64,000 nt of DNA from Rhizobium sp. BK313 (GTDB lineage: Bacteria; Pseudomonadota; Alphaproteobacteria; Rhizobiales; Rhizobiaceae), in NCBI RefSeq assembly GCF_014193655.1, contig NZ_JACHZQ010000005.1, positions 124,001-188,000 on the forward strand, in the 5' to 3' direction. This document shows positions 47,986 through 57,178 of this stretch, piece after piece. The notes under the pieces were generated by a model that was not told the origin of the DNA, did no database searches, and saw only the letters and a list, made by a program, of their open reading frames with translations. Made by a program: the position numbers and the translations under genes. Within the stretch, counting starts at the first letter, position 1; every line of letters begins with the position of its first letter.

Positions 47986-48366
47986 TTATCCTACGAACGC
48001 GATCTTCAGAATGGCGAAGAGACAGAGCCCCGCCACGATGACCGCGAAAAACGTGTTGAGCATGAGAAGGACGATCTTGCCGAATTCGCCGTGCACATAG
48101 TCCTCGATGATGACCTGCATGCCGAGCCTCATATGAATGACGCCGGAGATCACCATCAGGCCCATGATGACGGCAACGAACGGATTCGACAGCGCGCGCA
48201 CGACATCCGCATAAGGAGCGCCGGCATAGATCATCAGGAAAATGACGAAGAAAATGATGAGCGGAACATTGGCGACGGCGGTCAGGCGCTGACGCCAGAA
48301 ATGATCGGTGCCTTCCTTGGCGGAACCGAGGCCGCGGACTTTGCCCAAAGGGGTGCGCATATCCAT
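47986..48366 (-). CDS. sdhD: Succinate dehydrogenase hydrophobic membrane anchor subunit
   Basis: A 126-residue anchor with three membrane helices: [20 protein letters not shown], then [20 protein letters not shown], and [20 protein letters not shown]. The heme/quinone residues are in [20 protein letters not shown]. It anchors SdhAB with SdhC. Confidence 0.95.
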   Translation of the reverse strand: MDMRTPLGKVRGLGSAKEGTDHFWRQRLTAVANVPLIIFFVIFLMIYAGAPYADVVRALSNPFVAVIMGLMVISGVIHMRLGMQVIIEDYVHGEFGKIVLLMLNTFFAVIVAGLCLFAILKIAFVG

Positions 48367-48452
48367 GAGAAGTATCCTTTACAGCAATGATCTCGAACCG
48401 AAGGACCGCGAAGCGAAAAATGAGAAGCGGTTTTCGGACAAGATCATGCCAA

Positions 48453-48851
48453 TCAAATCAGCCGGATGGCGATGCCGATGATCCAGACCATCGCGGTAAG
48501 ACAGAGCGAACCGACGAGCGTCGCCTTGGCCATCCTGGTCGAGACGGCGGGGTCGAAGCCGTATCCGAGGTCCCAAACGAAATGGCGGAAGCCGCCGAGC
48601 ATGTGGTGCAGCAGCGCCCAGGTATAGCCGAGCAGGACGAGCCGGCCGATGATCGAACCCATGATCCAGTTGACCAAGTCGAAATAGCCCTGACCGGTCG
48701 CCGCCGCGATCAGCCACCAGGCGACCAGCAGCGTGCCGAAATAGAGCGCGCCCCCGGTAATACGGTGAATGATCGACATGACCATGGTGGGAATAGGCTT
48801 GTAGATTTGCAAATGCGGCGACAGGGGCCGGTTTTGTGTGACGTTCGCCAT
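48453..48851 (-). CDS. sdhC: Succinate dehydrogenase cytochrome b556 subunit
   Basis: A 132-residue anchor with three helices. The signature RPLSPHLQIYKPIPTMVMSI is near residues 8-27, HRITGGALYFGTLLVAWWLI near 29-48 (quinone-site Ser/Arg region) and the heme His in LLHHMLGGFRHFVWDLGYG near 81-99. It is the first gene of the operon; sdhD starts 86 bases further on. Confidence 0.95.
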   Translation of the reverse strand: MANVTQNRPLSPHLQIYKPIPTMVMSIIHRITGGALYFGTLLVAWWLIAAATGQGYFDLVNWIMGSIIGRLVLLGYTWALLHHMLGGFRHFVWDLGYGFDPAVSTRMAKATLVGSLCLTAMVWIIGIAIRLI

Positions 48852-49160
48852 CAGAACCTCGCGGCGTTACGATACGCTTCGATCCCGGATATTTCCGGGG
48901 CAACACACTTGGGGAAATCCTGTGTGCGTTGCATCAATTGCGACCATTAATCACGGAAAGGCATGTCGACAAGCACAATTGCTGTCTGCCTCGAATTTAA
49001 TCGATTCGGGTCGTCAGACATCTTTAGCGAGTGCGCGGATACGACATTCTCCGATTGGCCGATCGATACGATTTTCCCGCCCACCGAGTGGACTTAACAC
49101 CGTTCTTGCGGCACTCTGTTCTTCATATTTTATTAAGGATTTAGAGCGCGAGGCGAACCC
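48852..49160. promoter_or_regulatory. Divergent region upstream of sdhCDAB and the repeat-protein gene
   Basis: About 310 bases containing the promoters of both sdhC (minus) and the secreted repeat protein (plus). CCCGGA-TATT-TCCGGG (48886-48901) is a small hairpin within the presumed sdhC leader, and CGAAT-N7-ATTCG occurs near 48990-49010. I cannot assign exact promoters, and I see no gene. Confidence 0.3.
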
Positions 49161-49739
49161 ATGGGACGGCATCTTTTCAAGGCAACAACGCTCGTTTTGG
49201 CGGCAGCCGCCGCTCTCTCGTCCGTTTCGGCCTCGGCGGGCGACAATCGCCATGGACACCGTCAGTTCCGCCATCCTGGCTCGGTTCCGCTGCATGAAAT
49301 CTCCTGGACGCAACGCCATGCGCAACCGCATCCGGCCAGAATTGTCCCCATGGACCGGCGATCCCCGGCTCATATCGGTGCCTTTGCCGGCACGACGGCC
49401 GCCTTTTCGGGCGGCTATGGCCACGGACACCGGCCGTTCCGCTATCCTCGCCCGGTGCGGCTGGATGAAATCTCGTGGCCGCAGCGCTACACGCAGCCGC
49501 AACCGGCCAGAATTGTCCTCATGGACCGGCAATACGCGGCCGACGTCGGTACCTACGCCGGCACGGCGGATATCTATCAGGCCGATGGCGGCACTTATGT
49601 CGTCGGCTATGGCGGCTACGGATCCGATCAGTATCAGGGCAGACCCGTTACGCTAAGGCCGCGCGCGAAGGTCATCGACGTCAAACTTGCCCGCAATGCC
49701 TGTTCCTATGAAGCCGGCGTGTGTGTGATTCGCCCCTGA
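49161..49739 (+). CDS. Secreted protein with two tandem 57-residue repeats
   Basis: A 192-residue protein with a Sec signal (FKATTLVLAAAAALSSVSAS, cleavage near ASA-GD at 27). Two homologous units follow: the first contains HEISWTQRHAQPHPARIVPM and the second DEISWPQRYTQPQPARIVLM, each followed by a DRxx...GTYAGT-like turn. The C-terminus has a Gly/Tyr-rich stretch and two cysteines (NACSYEAGVCVI). I recognise no family. The repeat unit and the signal peptide make it a real gene; the location beside sdh is probably incidental. Confidence 0.75.
   Translation: MGRHLFKATTLVLAAAAALSSVSASAGDNRHGHRQFRHPGSVPLHEISWTQRHAQPHPARIVPMDRRSPAHIGAFAGTTAAFSGGYGHGHRPFRYPRPVRLDEISWPQRYTQPQPARIVLMDRQYAADVGTYAGTADIYQADGGTYVVGYGGYGSDQYQGRPVTLRPRAKVIDVKLARNACSYEAGVCVIRP
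49251..49592 (+). repeat. Tandem duplication of 171 bp inside the secreted-protein gene
   Basis: Two units begin at CATGGACACCG (49251) and CACGGACACCG (49422), exactly 171 bases (57 codons) apart. Long identical blocks are shared, for example GGCCAGAATTGTCC and CATGGACCGGC, while other positions differ, often changing residues. The duplication is in frame, so the gene grew by internal duplication. Confidence 0.8.
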
Positions 49740-49745
49740 CAGCCC

Positions 49746-50396
49746 TTAGCCGGCAAGAAATTGCCAGACCGTCGTCTTCTTCACTTCGCTGTCCTCCAGC
49801 GCTCGCGTCACCGGCACCTGATAGCTAGCACGGGCCTCCAAATGGTCCTTGGGCAGGTAGGCTCTGCCGGGATCGCCCACCAGAACGAGATGACCCTCTC
49901 CCACCAACTGCTGGAACCAGGGAATCAGGCGATCGGCGAAATCGCGATCGTAAAAGACATCGCCGGCGAGAACGACGTCGGCATTCGTCGTCTGGCCAAT
50001 GAGATTGTCGCCGGTGAAGTCGAGCGTGACATCGTTCTCCGCAGCGTTCAGCCGTACCACCGTCTCCGCCCAGGGATCGATATCGGCGGCGAACACATGG
50101 CTTGCACCCGCGAGCTTGGCAGCAATCCCGACCAGGCCGGAGCCGCTGGCGAAATCCAAAACCCGTTTTCCGGCAACCGTGTCGGGATGATCGAGGACAT
50201 AGCGCGCAAGTCCCTGTCCGCCGGCCCAGGCAAAAGCCCAGAAGGGCGGCGGCAGGCCGATCTCTTCGAGCTCCTCCTCGGTCTTCAGCCAGAGATCATG
50301 GGCTTCACTCGCCAGATGAAGCCGGATTTCCGGCACATGCGGCGGCGCCATGAGACTGGTGTTTGCACGGATGAAACTCTCCGGTTCGGTCTTCAA
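49746..50396 (-). CDS. Class I SAM-dependent methyltransferase (ETFB lysine methyltransferase-like)
   Basis: A 216-residue methyltransferase. Motif I is VLDFASGSGLVGIAAKLAGA near residues 79-98, the acidic loop is VFAADIDPWAETVVRLNA near 101-118 and the catalytic-loop region is ADVVLAGDVFYDRDFAD near 138-154. PPPFWAFAWAGGQGLARYVL near 49-68 is shared with METTL20/ETFB lysine methyltransferases. The target may be electron-transfer flavoprotein beta or a ribosomal protein; which is not decidable here. Confidence 0.82.
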   Translation of the reverse strand: MKTEPESFIRANTSLMAPPHVPEIRLHLASEAHDLWLKTEEELEEIGLPPPFWAFAWAGGQGLARYVLDHPDTVAGKRVLDFASGSGLVGIAAKLAGASHVFAADIDPWAETVVRLNAAENDVTLDFTGDNLIGQTTNADVVLAGDVFYDRDFADRLIPWFQQLVGEGHLVLVGDPGRAYLPKDHLEARASYQVPVTRALEDSEVKKTTVWQFLAG

Positions 50397-50415
50397 ATCG
50401 TCCTCGAGTCAGGGG

Positions 50416-50847
50416 TCAGATGGGCGGATTGTCGAGTTCGCCCATGCGGCAGACTTCGAGCCATTCGTCATCGGTCACCGGTTGAACGGAAAGCCGCATC
50501 GAAGTGACGAGCGCCATCTGCGAAAGTTTCGGATTGGCCTTGATATCCTTCAGCGACACCGGCTTCGGCATATCGCGCACGGCGCGAATATCCACGCAGT
50601 CCCAGCGCGGATCGTCCTTGGCAGTCGAATCGGGATGCGACAGCGCGCAGACCTCGACGATACCGACGATCTCCAGACCGTCATTGGAATGGTAGAAGAA
50701 ACCCTTGTCGCCGATCTGCATCGCCCGCATGTTATTGCGGGCGAGATAGTTGCGCACGCCAGTCCATTCCGTGCCCTTCTCGCCGGCTTTCTTCTGCGCC
50801 TCCCAGGACCACGAGGACGGCTCGGATTTGTACAGCCAATGCGCCAT
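50416..50847 (-). CDS. EVE domain-containing protein
   Basis: A 143-residue protein that is essentially one EVE (PUA-like) domain: MAHWLYKSEPSSWSWEAQKK at the start, WTGVRNYLARNNMRAMQIGD near 28-47 and FFYHSNDGLEIVGIVEV near 50-66. The aromatic pocket of EVE domains binds modified bases in nucleic acids. In alphaproteobacteria this stand-alone form is common. It lies two bases after the YciI-like gene and upstream of the methyltransferase, so the three may be co-transcribed. Confidence 0.92.
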   Translation of the reverse strand: MAHWLYKSEPSSWSWEAQKKAGEKGTEWTGVRNYLARNNMRAMQIGDKGFFYHSNDGLEIVGIVEVCALSHPDSTAKDDPRWDCVDIRAVRDMPKPVSLKDIKANPKLSQMALVTSMRLSVQPVTDDEWLEVCRMGELDNPPI

Positions 50848-50849
50848 GC

Positions 50850-51143
50850 TTATGCCTCCGGATTGTTGAAGACCCAGTTGAATGGCTTGACCTCGACGCT
50901 CTCGAACAGGCCGGCCTTGGTGTAAGGATCGGAATCGGCAATCGCCTTAGCCGCTTCGATCGTTTCGGCGCTGACGATGACGAGGCTTCCATTGGGCTTG
51001 CCTTCGGCATCGAGGAAAGGACCCGCCATCTTCAGAGTACCCTCGGCATTGAGCCTGTTCAAATGCTCAAGATGGACAGGGCGGGTGTCCATGCGGACAT
51101 TCAAGTGACCGGGCTTGTCCTTACAGACAAAAGCAAACAGCAT
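50850..51143 (-). CDS. YciI-like family protein
   Basis: A 97-residue ferredoxin-fold protein: MLFAFVCKDKPGHLNVRMDT, then RPVHLEHLNRLNAEGTLKMA with the conserved His, GPFLDAEGKPNGSLVIVSAE and IADSDPYTKAGLFESVEVKP with the catalytic-type Asp-Pro-Tyr motif. YciI proteins have weak hydrolase or dehydrochlorinase-like activity; the physiological role is unknown. It is a second, distinct YciI paralogue in the window (see 35258-35578) and directly precedes the EVE gene. Confidence 0.9.
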   Translation of the reverse strand: MLFAFVCKDKPGHLNVRMDTRPVHLEHLNRLNAEGTLKMAGPFLDAEGKPNGSLVIVSAETIEAAKAIADSDPYTKAGLFESVEVKPFNWVFNNPEA

Positions 51144-51197
51144 GGTTTCATTCTCCTGTGGAAATCAGAATTGAGATATCATTGGCCTTCGGCGCAA

Positions 51198-51632
51198 TTA
51201 TCCAGTGCCCCTCCGGAGAGGATTGACGATATCCAGACCCCAAAAATCTCTTTCGTTGTCTGTTACCAAAACACAATCATTTACGACTGCAACCGAGGCT
51301 GCGATCATATCAAAGGGATCGCGTGGCCGACCCGCCGCTCTTCCTTCGGCCATAAGTGCTGCCCAGACCAACCCGGCACGCTCGTCAAAAGGAAGAATCC
51401 GGCCGGTAAACACTGCCTGTGGCCCCGCACGGCTTGAAAACCACGCTTCCAGCAAATTGCGTTTGCGTCCCGCCGGCATGATCAAAATACCGCGCTGAAT
51501 CTCGGCAACTACAAGTGACGGAACAAACAAATCGCTATCTACCTGCTCCTCATACCATGCCAGAAGAGCAAGCGAGGGTTCAGGCTTAATCGCATTGCTG
51601 ACGATATTGGTATCAAGCAAATAGCGCTTCAC
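51198..51632 (-). CDS. VapC-type PIN-domain toxin (type II toxin-antitoxin)
   Basis: A 144-residue PIN ribonuclease. Active-site acids are visible: Asp in YLLDTNIVSN near residue 7, Glu in VVAEIQRGI near 44, Asp in RDPFDMIAAS near 105 and Asp in VLVTDNERDFWGL near 125. ATGA overlap with the antitoxin gene shows coupling. FitB-like spacing is present. The likely target is RNA. Confidence 0.92.
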   Translation of the reverse strand: MKRYLLDTNIVSNAIKPEPSLALLAWYEEQVDSDLFVPSLVVAEIQRGILIMPAGRKRNLLEAWFSSRAGPQAVFTGRILPFDERAGLVWAALMAEGRAAGRPRDPFDMIAASVAVVNDCVLVTDNERDFWGLDIVNPLRRGTG

Positions 51633-51928
51633 AGATCGATCTCTCGCGGCTGAGTTCGTGGCCGTTCGAGATCGAGTTCCGCGTCCTCAAGAGGAAAGCT
51701 CCGCAGTGCGGCGATGACGCCGCCCTTCTTTGGCGGATCACTCGATATCGTCTTGGCGACGACATCGCGAATGCGGGCCGATTCAGGACTGTCCTCCGCC
51801 AAACGTCGCGCCAGCGAGCGAATGAGAGCACGATCGCCATCAAGACCGAGCACCTCGAAACGGGCTAGACCACGTTCGCCAAGGCGAGAACGGTAATTCT
51901 GAATCGCGCGTTTTTGTGAGCTGCCCAT
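51629..51928 (-). CDS. Antitoxin of the VapC-type toxin
   Basis: A 99-residue small basic protein: MGSSQKRAIQNYRSRLGERG at the start resembles a ribbon-helix-helix-like or MetJ/VapB strand-helix region (RLGERGLARFEVLGLDGDR), followed by an acidic C-terminal tail (PLEDAELDLERPRTQP) that would wrap the toxin. The gene precedes the toxin with a four-base overlap and has GGAGG upstream. Direct repeats over the promoter suggest autoregulation. Confidence 0.82.
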   Translation of the reverse strand: MGSSQKRAIQNYRSRLGERGLARFEVLGLDGDRALIRSLARRLAEDSPESARIRDVVAKTISSDPPKKGGVIAALRSFPLEDAELDLERPRTQPREIDL

Positions 51929-51935
51929 CGCGGCC

Positions 51936-51980
51936 TCCAGTTATATCCAGTAATATATCCAGTGCGCCATTGATGTTCAA
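51936..51980 (-). promoter_or_regulatory. Promoter and direct-repeat operator of the toxin-antitoxin pair
   Basis: On the minus strand, TTGAAC (51980-51975) and TATATT (51957-51952) are 17 bases apart. ACTGGATATA occurs twice at 12-base spacing (51963-51954 and 51951-51942), followed by a third ACTGGA (51941-51936) overlapping the ribosome site. The repeats cover the -10 region, as expected for repression by the antitoxin complex. Confidence 0.65.
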
Positions 51981-51986
51981 GCTTTC

Positions 51987-52976
51987 TTATTCCGTGGTGA
52001 TCGGCCGCGTCATCAGTTGCTCGATAGCAGTCGGGATATCCAGCTTGCCGTCGATGATGGCCGAGACCGCTTCTGTGATCGGCATGTCGACACCGAGCCC
52101 CCTTGCTAGGCGCGCCGCGATGGAGGCGGCATAGGCGCCTTCGACGAGATCGCCATGCGATGGATCGGCCGTCTCGCCGCGGCCGAGCGCAATGCCGAAG
52201 CGCAGGTTGCGGGATTGGTGGCTGGTCGCGGTCAGCACGAGATCGCCTAGGCCGGAAAGCCCGCGCACCGTCTCTGCCTTGCCGCCCTTGGCAAAGACAA
52301 AGCGCGACATTTCCGCAAGGCCACGGCTGATCAGCGCCGCGCGCGCCGAATCGCCGATGCCGCGCCCTTCGACAATGCCGCAGGCAATCGCCAAAACATT
52401 CTTCAGCGCACCGCCAAGCTGCACGCCCACGCGATCGTCGGAAGCATAGAGACGGAATGTCGGCCCTGAAATCGCCTGCGCCAGCCGTTCCGCCACCGCC
52501 ATATCCGCAGCCGCGATCGCCATGGCCGTCGGCAAGCCCTTGGCAATATCAGTGGCAAAGCCCGGCCCGGAGAGAACGGCGATGGCGTGGTGCGGCAATT
52601 CCCGCTCCAACATGTCGGTCAGCAGGTCGCCGGAGACCTTGTCGATGCCCTTGGCGCAGGTGACGACGATGGCATCCTGCGCCAGATAAGGCCCGTAATG
52701 ACGTGCAGCATCCGCCTGGGCCTGCGACGGCATGGCGAAAAGCACGATGCCGGCATCCGAAATCGCGTCAGGCTCGGCGGAAAATTGCAGCGAGTCCGGC
52801 AGATCGATGCCCGGCAAGGCCGTGTCATGCATCCGGTCAGCCCTGAGATCTGCCATCAGCGCCGCCTTGCGCCCGACCAGCGTCACCTGGCTCTTTCCGG
52901 TCAGGGCGATGACGGCGGCGAGCGCCGTGCCGAAGGCGCCGGCGCCGACCACCGCGATCCGCTCATTGTCGCTCAT
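51987..52976 (-). CDS. gpsA: NAD(P)H-dependent glycerol-3-phosphate dehydrogenase
   Basis: A 329-residue enzyme that makes sn-glycerol-3-phosphate for phospholipids from dihydroxyacetone phosphate. The nucleotide motif [20 protein letters not shown] is near residues 8-27, the catalytic Lys lies in [15 protein letters not shown] near 186-200, and [14 protein letters not shown] near 241-254 is conserved. Its start overlaps the tsaD stop by four bases (ATGA). Confidence 0.96.
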   Translation of the reverse strand: MSDNERIAVVGAGAFGTALAAVIALTGKSQVTLVGRKAALMADLRADRMHDTALPGIDLPDSLQFSAEPDAISDAGIVLFAMPSQAQADAARHYGPYLAQDAIVVTCAKGIDKVSGDLLTDMLERELPHHAIAVLSGPGFATDIAKGLPTAMAIAAADMAVAERLAQAISGPTFRLYASDDRVGVQLGGALKNVLAIACGIVEGRGIGDSARAALISRGLAEMSRFVFAKGGKAETVRGLSGLGDLVLTATSHQSRNLRFGIALGRGETADPSHGDLVEGAYAASIAARLARGLGVDMPITEAVSAIIDGKLDIPTAIEQLMTRPITTE

Positions 52977-54070
52977 GCCTTCGCTCCTCGTTTGCCGTGC
53001 CCCAAAAGAGTTTCCGCCTTCTGATCGAGCGGCCAGCGCGAGCGCGGCTGCACATCGAGGCCGTCGGGCGCTGCGCCTGTCGCCATGCGCTCCAGGCCCG
53101 CCCAGGCGATCATCACGGCGTTATCGGTACAGAGCCTGAGCGGCGGCGCGATGAACCGGAAACCATTGAGATCGCAGAGCTCTTGCAGCGTGCGACGCAG
53201 CTCGAGATTGGCAGCGACGCCGCCGGCAACAACCAACGCCGGCTTGTCCGCTGTCTTCGGAAAATCCCTTTTGAAACGCTGCAGGCCGCGCCCGATGCGG
53301 TCCTTCAATGTGCGCGAGATCGCCTTCTGGAAGGAAGCACAGATATCTGCGACATCCTGCTCGGTTACCGGCGCGATTGCCGTTGCCGCCTGTCGCACCG
53401 CAGTCTTGAGCCCGGAGAAGGAAAAGTCCAGACGGGTCTCGCCGACCAGCGGCCGCGGAAAATCAAATCGATCCGGATCGCCGTTCTTCGCAGCCGCTTC
53501 GACCGCCGGGCCGCCGGGATAAGGCAGTCCGAGCAGCTTCGCCGTCTTGTCGAAGGCTTCGCCCAACGCATCGTCGATGGTCGTGCCCCAGCGCTCGTAT
53601 TCGCCGACGCCGCGCACCAAAATCAGTTGCGTATGGCCGCCGGAGACGAGCAGCATGAGATAAGGAAAGGTGAGCCCGTCCGTCAGCCTTGCCGTCAGTG
53701 CATGGCCCTCTAGATGGTTGATGGCGTAGAGCGGCTTGCCGGTCGCCCTCGATATGGCCTTGCCGGTCATCAGCCCGACGAGCAGGCCGCCGATCAGACC
53801 GGGGCCGGATGTGGCCGCAACGGCGTCGACATCGGACAGCGACACATTGGCGCGCTTGAGCGCCTCGTCGATCAGGGTATCCAGCGCCTCGACATGCGCC
53901 CGCGCAGCAATTTCCGGCACGACGCCGCCATAGGCGCTATGCTCGTCCAGTTGGCTCAAAACCACGTCGGAGGCAACCGTGGCGGTGCCGTCGTCCCGGC
54001 GCTCGACAATGGCCGCGGCGGTTTCGTCGCAACTTGTTTCGATGCCGAGAATGCGAAGAAAGGGCGCCAT
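52973..54070 (-). CDS. tsaD: tRNA N6-threonylcarbamoyladenosine transferase TsaD
   Basis: A 365-residue ASKHA-fold enzyme that transfers threonylcarbamoyl to A37 of ANN-decoding tRNAs. [20 protein letters not shown] is near residues 8-27, the metal-ligand motif [11 protein letters not shown] near 122-132, [17 protein letters not shown] near 146-162, and the nucleotide loop [16 protein letters not shown] near 285-300. It is followed by gpsA in an overlapping pair and is divergent from hemC across 84 bases. Confidence 0.96.
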   Translation of the reverse strand: MAPFLRILGIETSCDETAAAIVERRDDGTATVASDVVLSQLDEHSAYGGVVPEIAARAHVEALDTLIDEALKRANVSLSDVDAVAATSGPGLIGGLLVGLMTGKAISRATGKPLYAINHLEGHALTARLTDGLTFPYLMLLVSGGHTQLILVRGVGEYERWGTTIDDALGEAFDKTAKLLGLPYPGGPAVEAAAKNGDPDRFDFPRPLVGETRLDFSFSGLKTAVRQAATAIAPVTEQDVADICASFQKAISRTLKDRIGRGLQRFKRDFPKTADKPALVVAGGVAANLELRRTLQELCDLNGFRFIAPPLRLCTDNAVMIAWAGLERMATGAAPDGLDVQPRSRWPLDQKAETLLGHGKRGAKA

Positions 54071-54154
54071 GGAAGCGGTTCGTTACCTGTTGGTCGATTG
54101 CGATGAAGCGGAAATATGGTTACGGGAACTGTCGGTAACAACGGATCAAAGCGG

Positions 54155-55084
54155 ATGCAAACAAAACCTTTCCGGATCGGCACGCGCGGCAGCCCACTTG
54201 CGCTGGCGCAAGCGCATGAGGCCCGCGATCGCCTGATGGCGGCGCATGGCCTGCCCGAGGAAATGTTCGAGATCGTCGTTCTGACCACCAAGGGCGACCG
54301 CATCACCGATCGTTCATTGGCGGCGATCGGCGGCAAGGGCCTGTTCACCGAGGAGCTGGAACAGAAGCTGAGCTCGGGGGAACTCGATTTCGCCGTCCAC
54401 TCTGCCAAGGACATGGCGACGAAGCTACCGGAAGGATTGGCTCTATCAGCCTACCTGCCTCGCGAGGATATCCGCGATTCCGTGATCGGTCGCACGGCGC
54501 CGAGGCTGATCGACCTGCCGCATGGCGCGACCGTCGGTTCTGCGTCGCTGCGTCGCCAGGCGCTCATTCGCCGCCTCCGTCCGGATATCAAAGTCATCAC
54601 CTTTCGTGGCTCGGTCGAAACCCGGCTGCGCAAACTCGAAGAGGGCCAGGCCGACGCGACGCTATTGGCGCTTGCCGGCTTGAAGCGGCTCGGCAAGGTG
54701 GATGTGATCACCGACATTCTCGATCCGGACGAATTCCCACCGGCGCCGGCACAAGGGGCGATCTGCATCGAAAGCCGCATCAGCGACAACAGGATGAACG
54801 ACCTGCTCTCCGCTATCAATGATGGACCGACCTTCGACACCGTTTCCTGCGAACGCGGCTTCCTGGCTGCACTCGATGGCTCCTGCCGCACGCCGATTGC
54901 CGGCTATGCCGTCTGCGAGGGTGATCACATCAGGTTCTTCGGCATGATCCTGACGCCCGATGGCCAGCAGGTGCACACCACCACTATCGAAGGCCATCGC
55001 CGGGACGCCGAGGCGCTCGGCACCAACGCCGGCCAGGCGATTCGTGCCGAGGCCGGCAGCACCTTCTTTGAAGATTGGACCTGA
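54155..55084 (+). CDS. hemC: Hydroxymethylbilane synthase (porphobilinogen deaminase)
   Basis: A 309-residue enzyme that joins four porphobilinogens. The N-terminal [20 protein letters not shown] is near residues 7-26, the catalytic Asp region is [15 protein letters not shown] near 81-95, and the cofactor Cys is in [13 protein letters not shown] near 243-255. I start at 54155 (MQTKPFRIG), the usual rhizobial N-terminus; an ATG 13 codons upstream is less likely. It leads the hemC-hemD gene group. Confidence 0.94.
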   Translation: MQTKPFRIGTRGSPLALAQAHEARDRLMAAHGLPEEMFEIVVLTTKGDRITDRSLAAIGGKGLFTEELEQKLSSGELDFAVHSAKDMATKLPEGLALSAYLPREDIRDSVIGRTAPRLIDLPHGATVGSASLRRQALIRRLRPDIKVITFRGSVETRLRKLEEGQADATLLALAGLKRLGKVDVITDILDPDEFPPAPAQGAICIESRISDNRMNDLLSAINDGPTFDTVSCERGFLAALDGSCRTPIAGYAVCEGDHIRFFGMILTPDGQQVHTTTIEGHRRDAEALGTNAGQAIRAEAGSTFFEDWT

Positions 55085-55090
55085 CATCCG

Positions 55091-55819
55091 ATGCGCGTCG
55101 TCGTCACCCGTCCTGAGCATTCGGGTGAACACACCGCCCAGCGGCTTGCGGAGATGGGGCATGAGGCGGTGCTTTTGCCGTTGTCGAAGCCTGTGCGCCA
55201 TCCCGGCACAGCCCAGCAAGCCCTATCGAACACTCAGGGCGCTATTGCCGTCACCAGTGCCGAAGCGATCCGCACGATGGGTGCATTAGGCCAGCTCCTC
55301 GAGCCTCATCTCAGCCGCCCGCTTTTCGCAGTCGGCAAAGCGACCGCCGAGGAGGCCAGGGACCTTGGTTTCACCAGTGTTTTTGTATCAGAGGGCAGCG
55401 GCACCGAGCTCGCGGAACTGATTTCCCGCGAATGGACCGATATTCCTCAAGCCCCCTTGCTCTATCTTGCAGGCTCGCCGCGCGCCGCGGGTTTCGAGGC
55501 AAGATTGACGGGGCTGAATATCCCATTCCGGACGGTCGAATGCTACCGCATGCAGGATATCGTCATCGACGATGCAACCCTTCGCCGGCTCTTTCTCGAT
55601 GCTTGCGCCGATGCCGTACTGCTCTATTCGCGTCAGACGGCGATACGATTCTTCAGCCTGCCCCTCCTGCAGCAACATCCGAGTTCCCTCGCCCGGATAA
55701 GATTCCTTTGCCTAAGCGAAGCGATTGCCCAGGCCGTCCCGACCTCCCTACATTCTCATGTGGATATCGCTAATATACCGGACGAAGACAGTCTTCTGGC
55801 GCTTCTGGCAGCGGAGTGA
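55091..55819 (+). CDS. hemD: Uroporphyrinogen-III synthase
   Basis: A 242-residue HemD family protein with two alpha/beta domains: MRVVVTRPEHSGEHTAQRLA at the start, AVGKATAEEARDLGF near 79-93 and LLYLAGSPRAAGFEARL near 123-139, then a C-terminal DAVLLYSRQTAIRFF. HemD is poorly conserved, but position six bases after hemC supports it. It closes hydroxymethylbilane to uroporphyrinogen III. Confidence 0.9.
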   Translation: MRVVVTRPEHSGEHTAQRLAEMGHEAVLLPLSKPVRHPGTAQQALSNTQGAIAVTSAEAIRTMGALGQLLEPHLSRPLFAVGKATAEEARDLGFTSVFVSEGSGTELAELISREWTDIPQAPLLYLAGSPRAAGFEARLTGLNIPFRTVECYRMQDIVIDDATLRRLFLDACADAVLLYSRQTAIRFFSLPLLQQHPSSLARIRFLCLSEAIAQAVPTSLHSHVDIANIPDEDSLLALLAAE

Positions 55820-55898
55820 CGCCGCAATTTTGATCTAAGCTCTTTCCATAATCGACTTGTCTGTCTAACTTCGCTGCAGCGCATGAAAAGAGGACCTC

Positions 55899-57164
55899 AT
55901 GGTATCGGGAAACCCGCCAAACCATTCGAAGCCCAACGACGAGCCGATCACGATCGACCTGGAAGCTGAGGAAACTACTCAAGCCGCGGCCTCCGAAGAG
56001 ATGACGGAGCGAAACCACAGCGAACCCGGCAGCTCCTCCGCCGATGAGGTGGAAATGCCGCTGGAAACCGAGAAGGAGACGCTGGGGGAAGAGGTCGATG
56101 AGCCCATCGCAGAAGCTCCGGCAGATAAGCCCAAAGCCGCGAGCGCGCAGGAACCTGAGCCCACCCGCGCCGAGCAAACCTCGGCTTCCCCGCGACAGCA
56201 AGGCGCAACATCGGGCCTGATCGCCGCGGGCATTGTCGGCGGCCTGATCTCCCTCATCTGCGTCGGCGCCATCCAATATGCGGGGCTCCTGCCCGGTGGC
56301 AGGCCTGCAAATGATAATTCTGCCGATATCGCTGCGCTCACAGCCGAAATCGACGGGTTGAAACAGACGGTTTCCAATCTCGCCGCCGCTCCCGCTGCAA
56401 CACCTGATGCGACGCTTGCAGCCCGCGTCGCAGCACTCGAGACAGCGGCTGCCAATACCACGGCCGCAAGCGGATCGTCCGATGCAAGCAGCAGCGATGC
56501 CGACCAGAAGATTGCCGCGCTCGGCGCGGAAGTGGATCAATTGAAGGCGACCCTCGCTCAGGCGACGCAAAGCCAAGCCTCGTCCGACGCCGATGTCAGC
56601 AAACGTCTGGCGGACGCAGAGAAGAAGCTGAGCGGCCCGAGCCAGGAAAGCGCTGTCGCCCGGGCCATTGCGGCGGCGGCACTGAAGGCGGCGATCGATC
56701 GCGGTGGTCCCTTTCAGCCTGAGCTCGACACCTTCGCCAATGTTGCGCCCGATGACCCCGCAGTTACCGATCTGAAGGCCTTCGCCCAGACCGGCGTTCC
56801 CTCGCGCGCCGATCTCATTCGCCAGGTATCCGACGTTGCGACGGCGATCGTCAGTTCGACGCAGCAGGACGACCCCAACCAGAGCTGGAGCGACCGCTTG
56901 CTGACAAGCGCCAAATCTCTGGTGCAGGTGCGCCCGGTCGGCAACGTCTCTGGCGACAGTGTCGAGGCTATCACCGCCCGCTTCGAGGACAAGGTGAAGA
57001 ACGGCGATCTGCCCGGCGCCGTCACCGAGTGGAATAGCCTGCCGGACGCCGCCAAGTCGGCTTCCGCCGCCTTCAAGCAATCGTTGGAAGCTCGTACCCG
57101 CGTCGAAGATCTGGTTGGTGCAGCGCTATCGAAGGCGATCGCCGACACCGGAAAACAGAGCTGA
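55899..57164 (+). CDS. Mic60/mitofilin-like inner-membrane protein (COG4223)
   Basis: A 421-residue protein. An acidic, disordered cytoplasmic N-terminus (about 1-105) is followed by one membrane helix (SGLIAAGIVGGLISLICVGA near 109-128), an Ala-rich coiled coil (about 145-250, with AALTAEIDGLKQTVSNLAAA) and a C-terminal helical domain (FKQSLEARTRVEDLVGAALS). This layout and its place right after hemD and before hemY match alphaproteobacterial Mic60, which shapes intracytoplasmic membranes. No sequence alone proves the role. Confidence 0.85.
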   Translation: MVSGNPPNHSKPNDEPITIDLEAEETTQAAASEEMTERNHSEPGSSSADEVEMPLETEKETLGEEVDEPIAEAPADKPKAASAQEPEPTRAEQTSASPRQQGATSGLIAAGIVGGLISLICVGAIQYAGLLPGGRPANDNSADIAALTAEIDGLKQTVSNLAAAPAATPDATLAARVAALETAAANTTAASGSSDASSSDADQKIAALGAEVDQLKATLAQATQSQASSDADVSKRLADAEKKLSGPSQESAVARAIAAAALKAAIDRGGPFQPELDTFANVAPDDPAVTDLKAFAQTGVPSRADLIRQVSDVATAIVSSTQQDDPNQSWSDRLLTSAKSLVQVRPVGNVSGDSVEAITARFEDKVKNGDLPGAVTEWNSLPDAAKSASAAFKQSLEARTRVEDLVGAALSKAIADTGKQS

Positions 57165-57178
57165 GGACGGGTGAAAGA

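Noticed and set aside
48379-48906. Minus-strand frame overlapping sdhC in another phase
   Set aside because: It covers sdhC, whose motifs (SPHLQIYKP, HRITGG, FRHFVWD) are clear; the alternative is Arg/Pro-rich noise.
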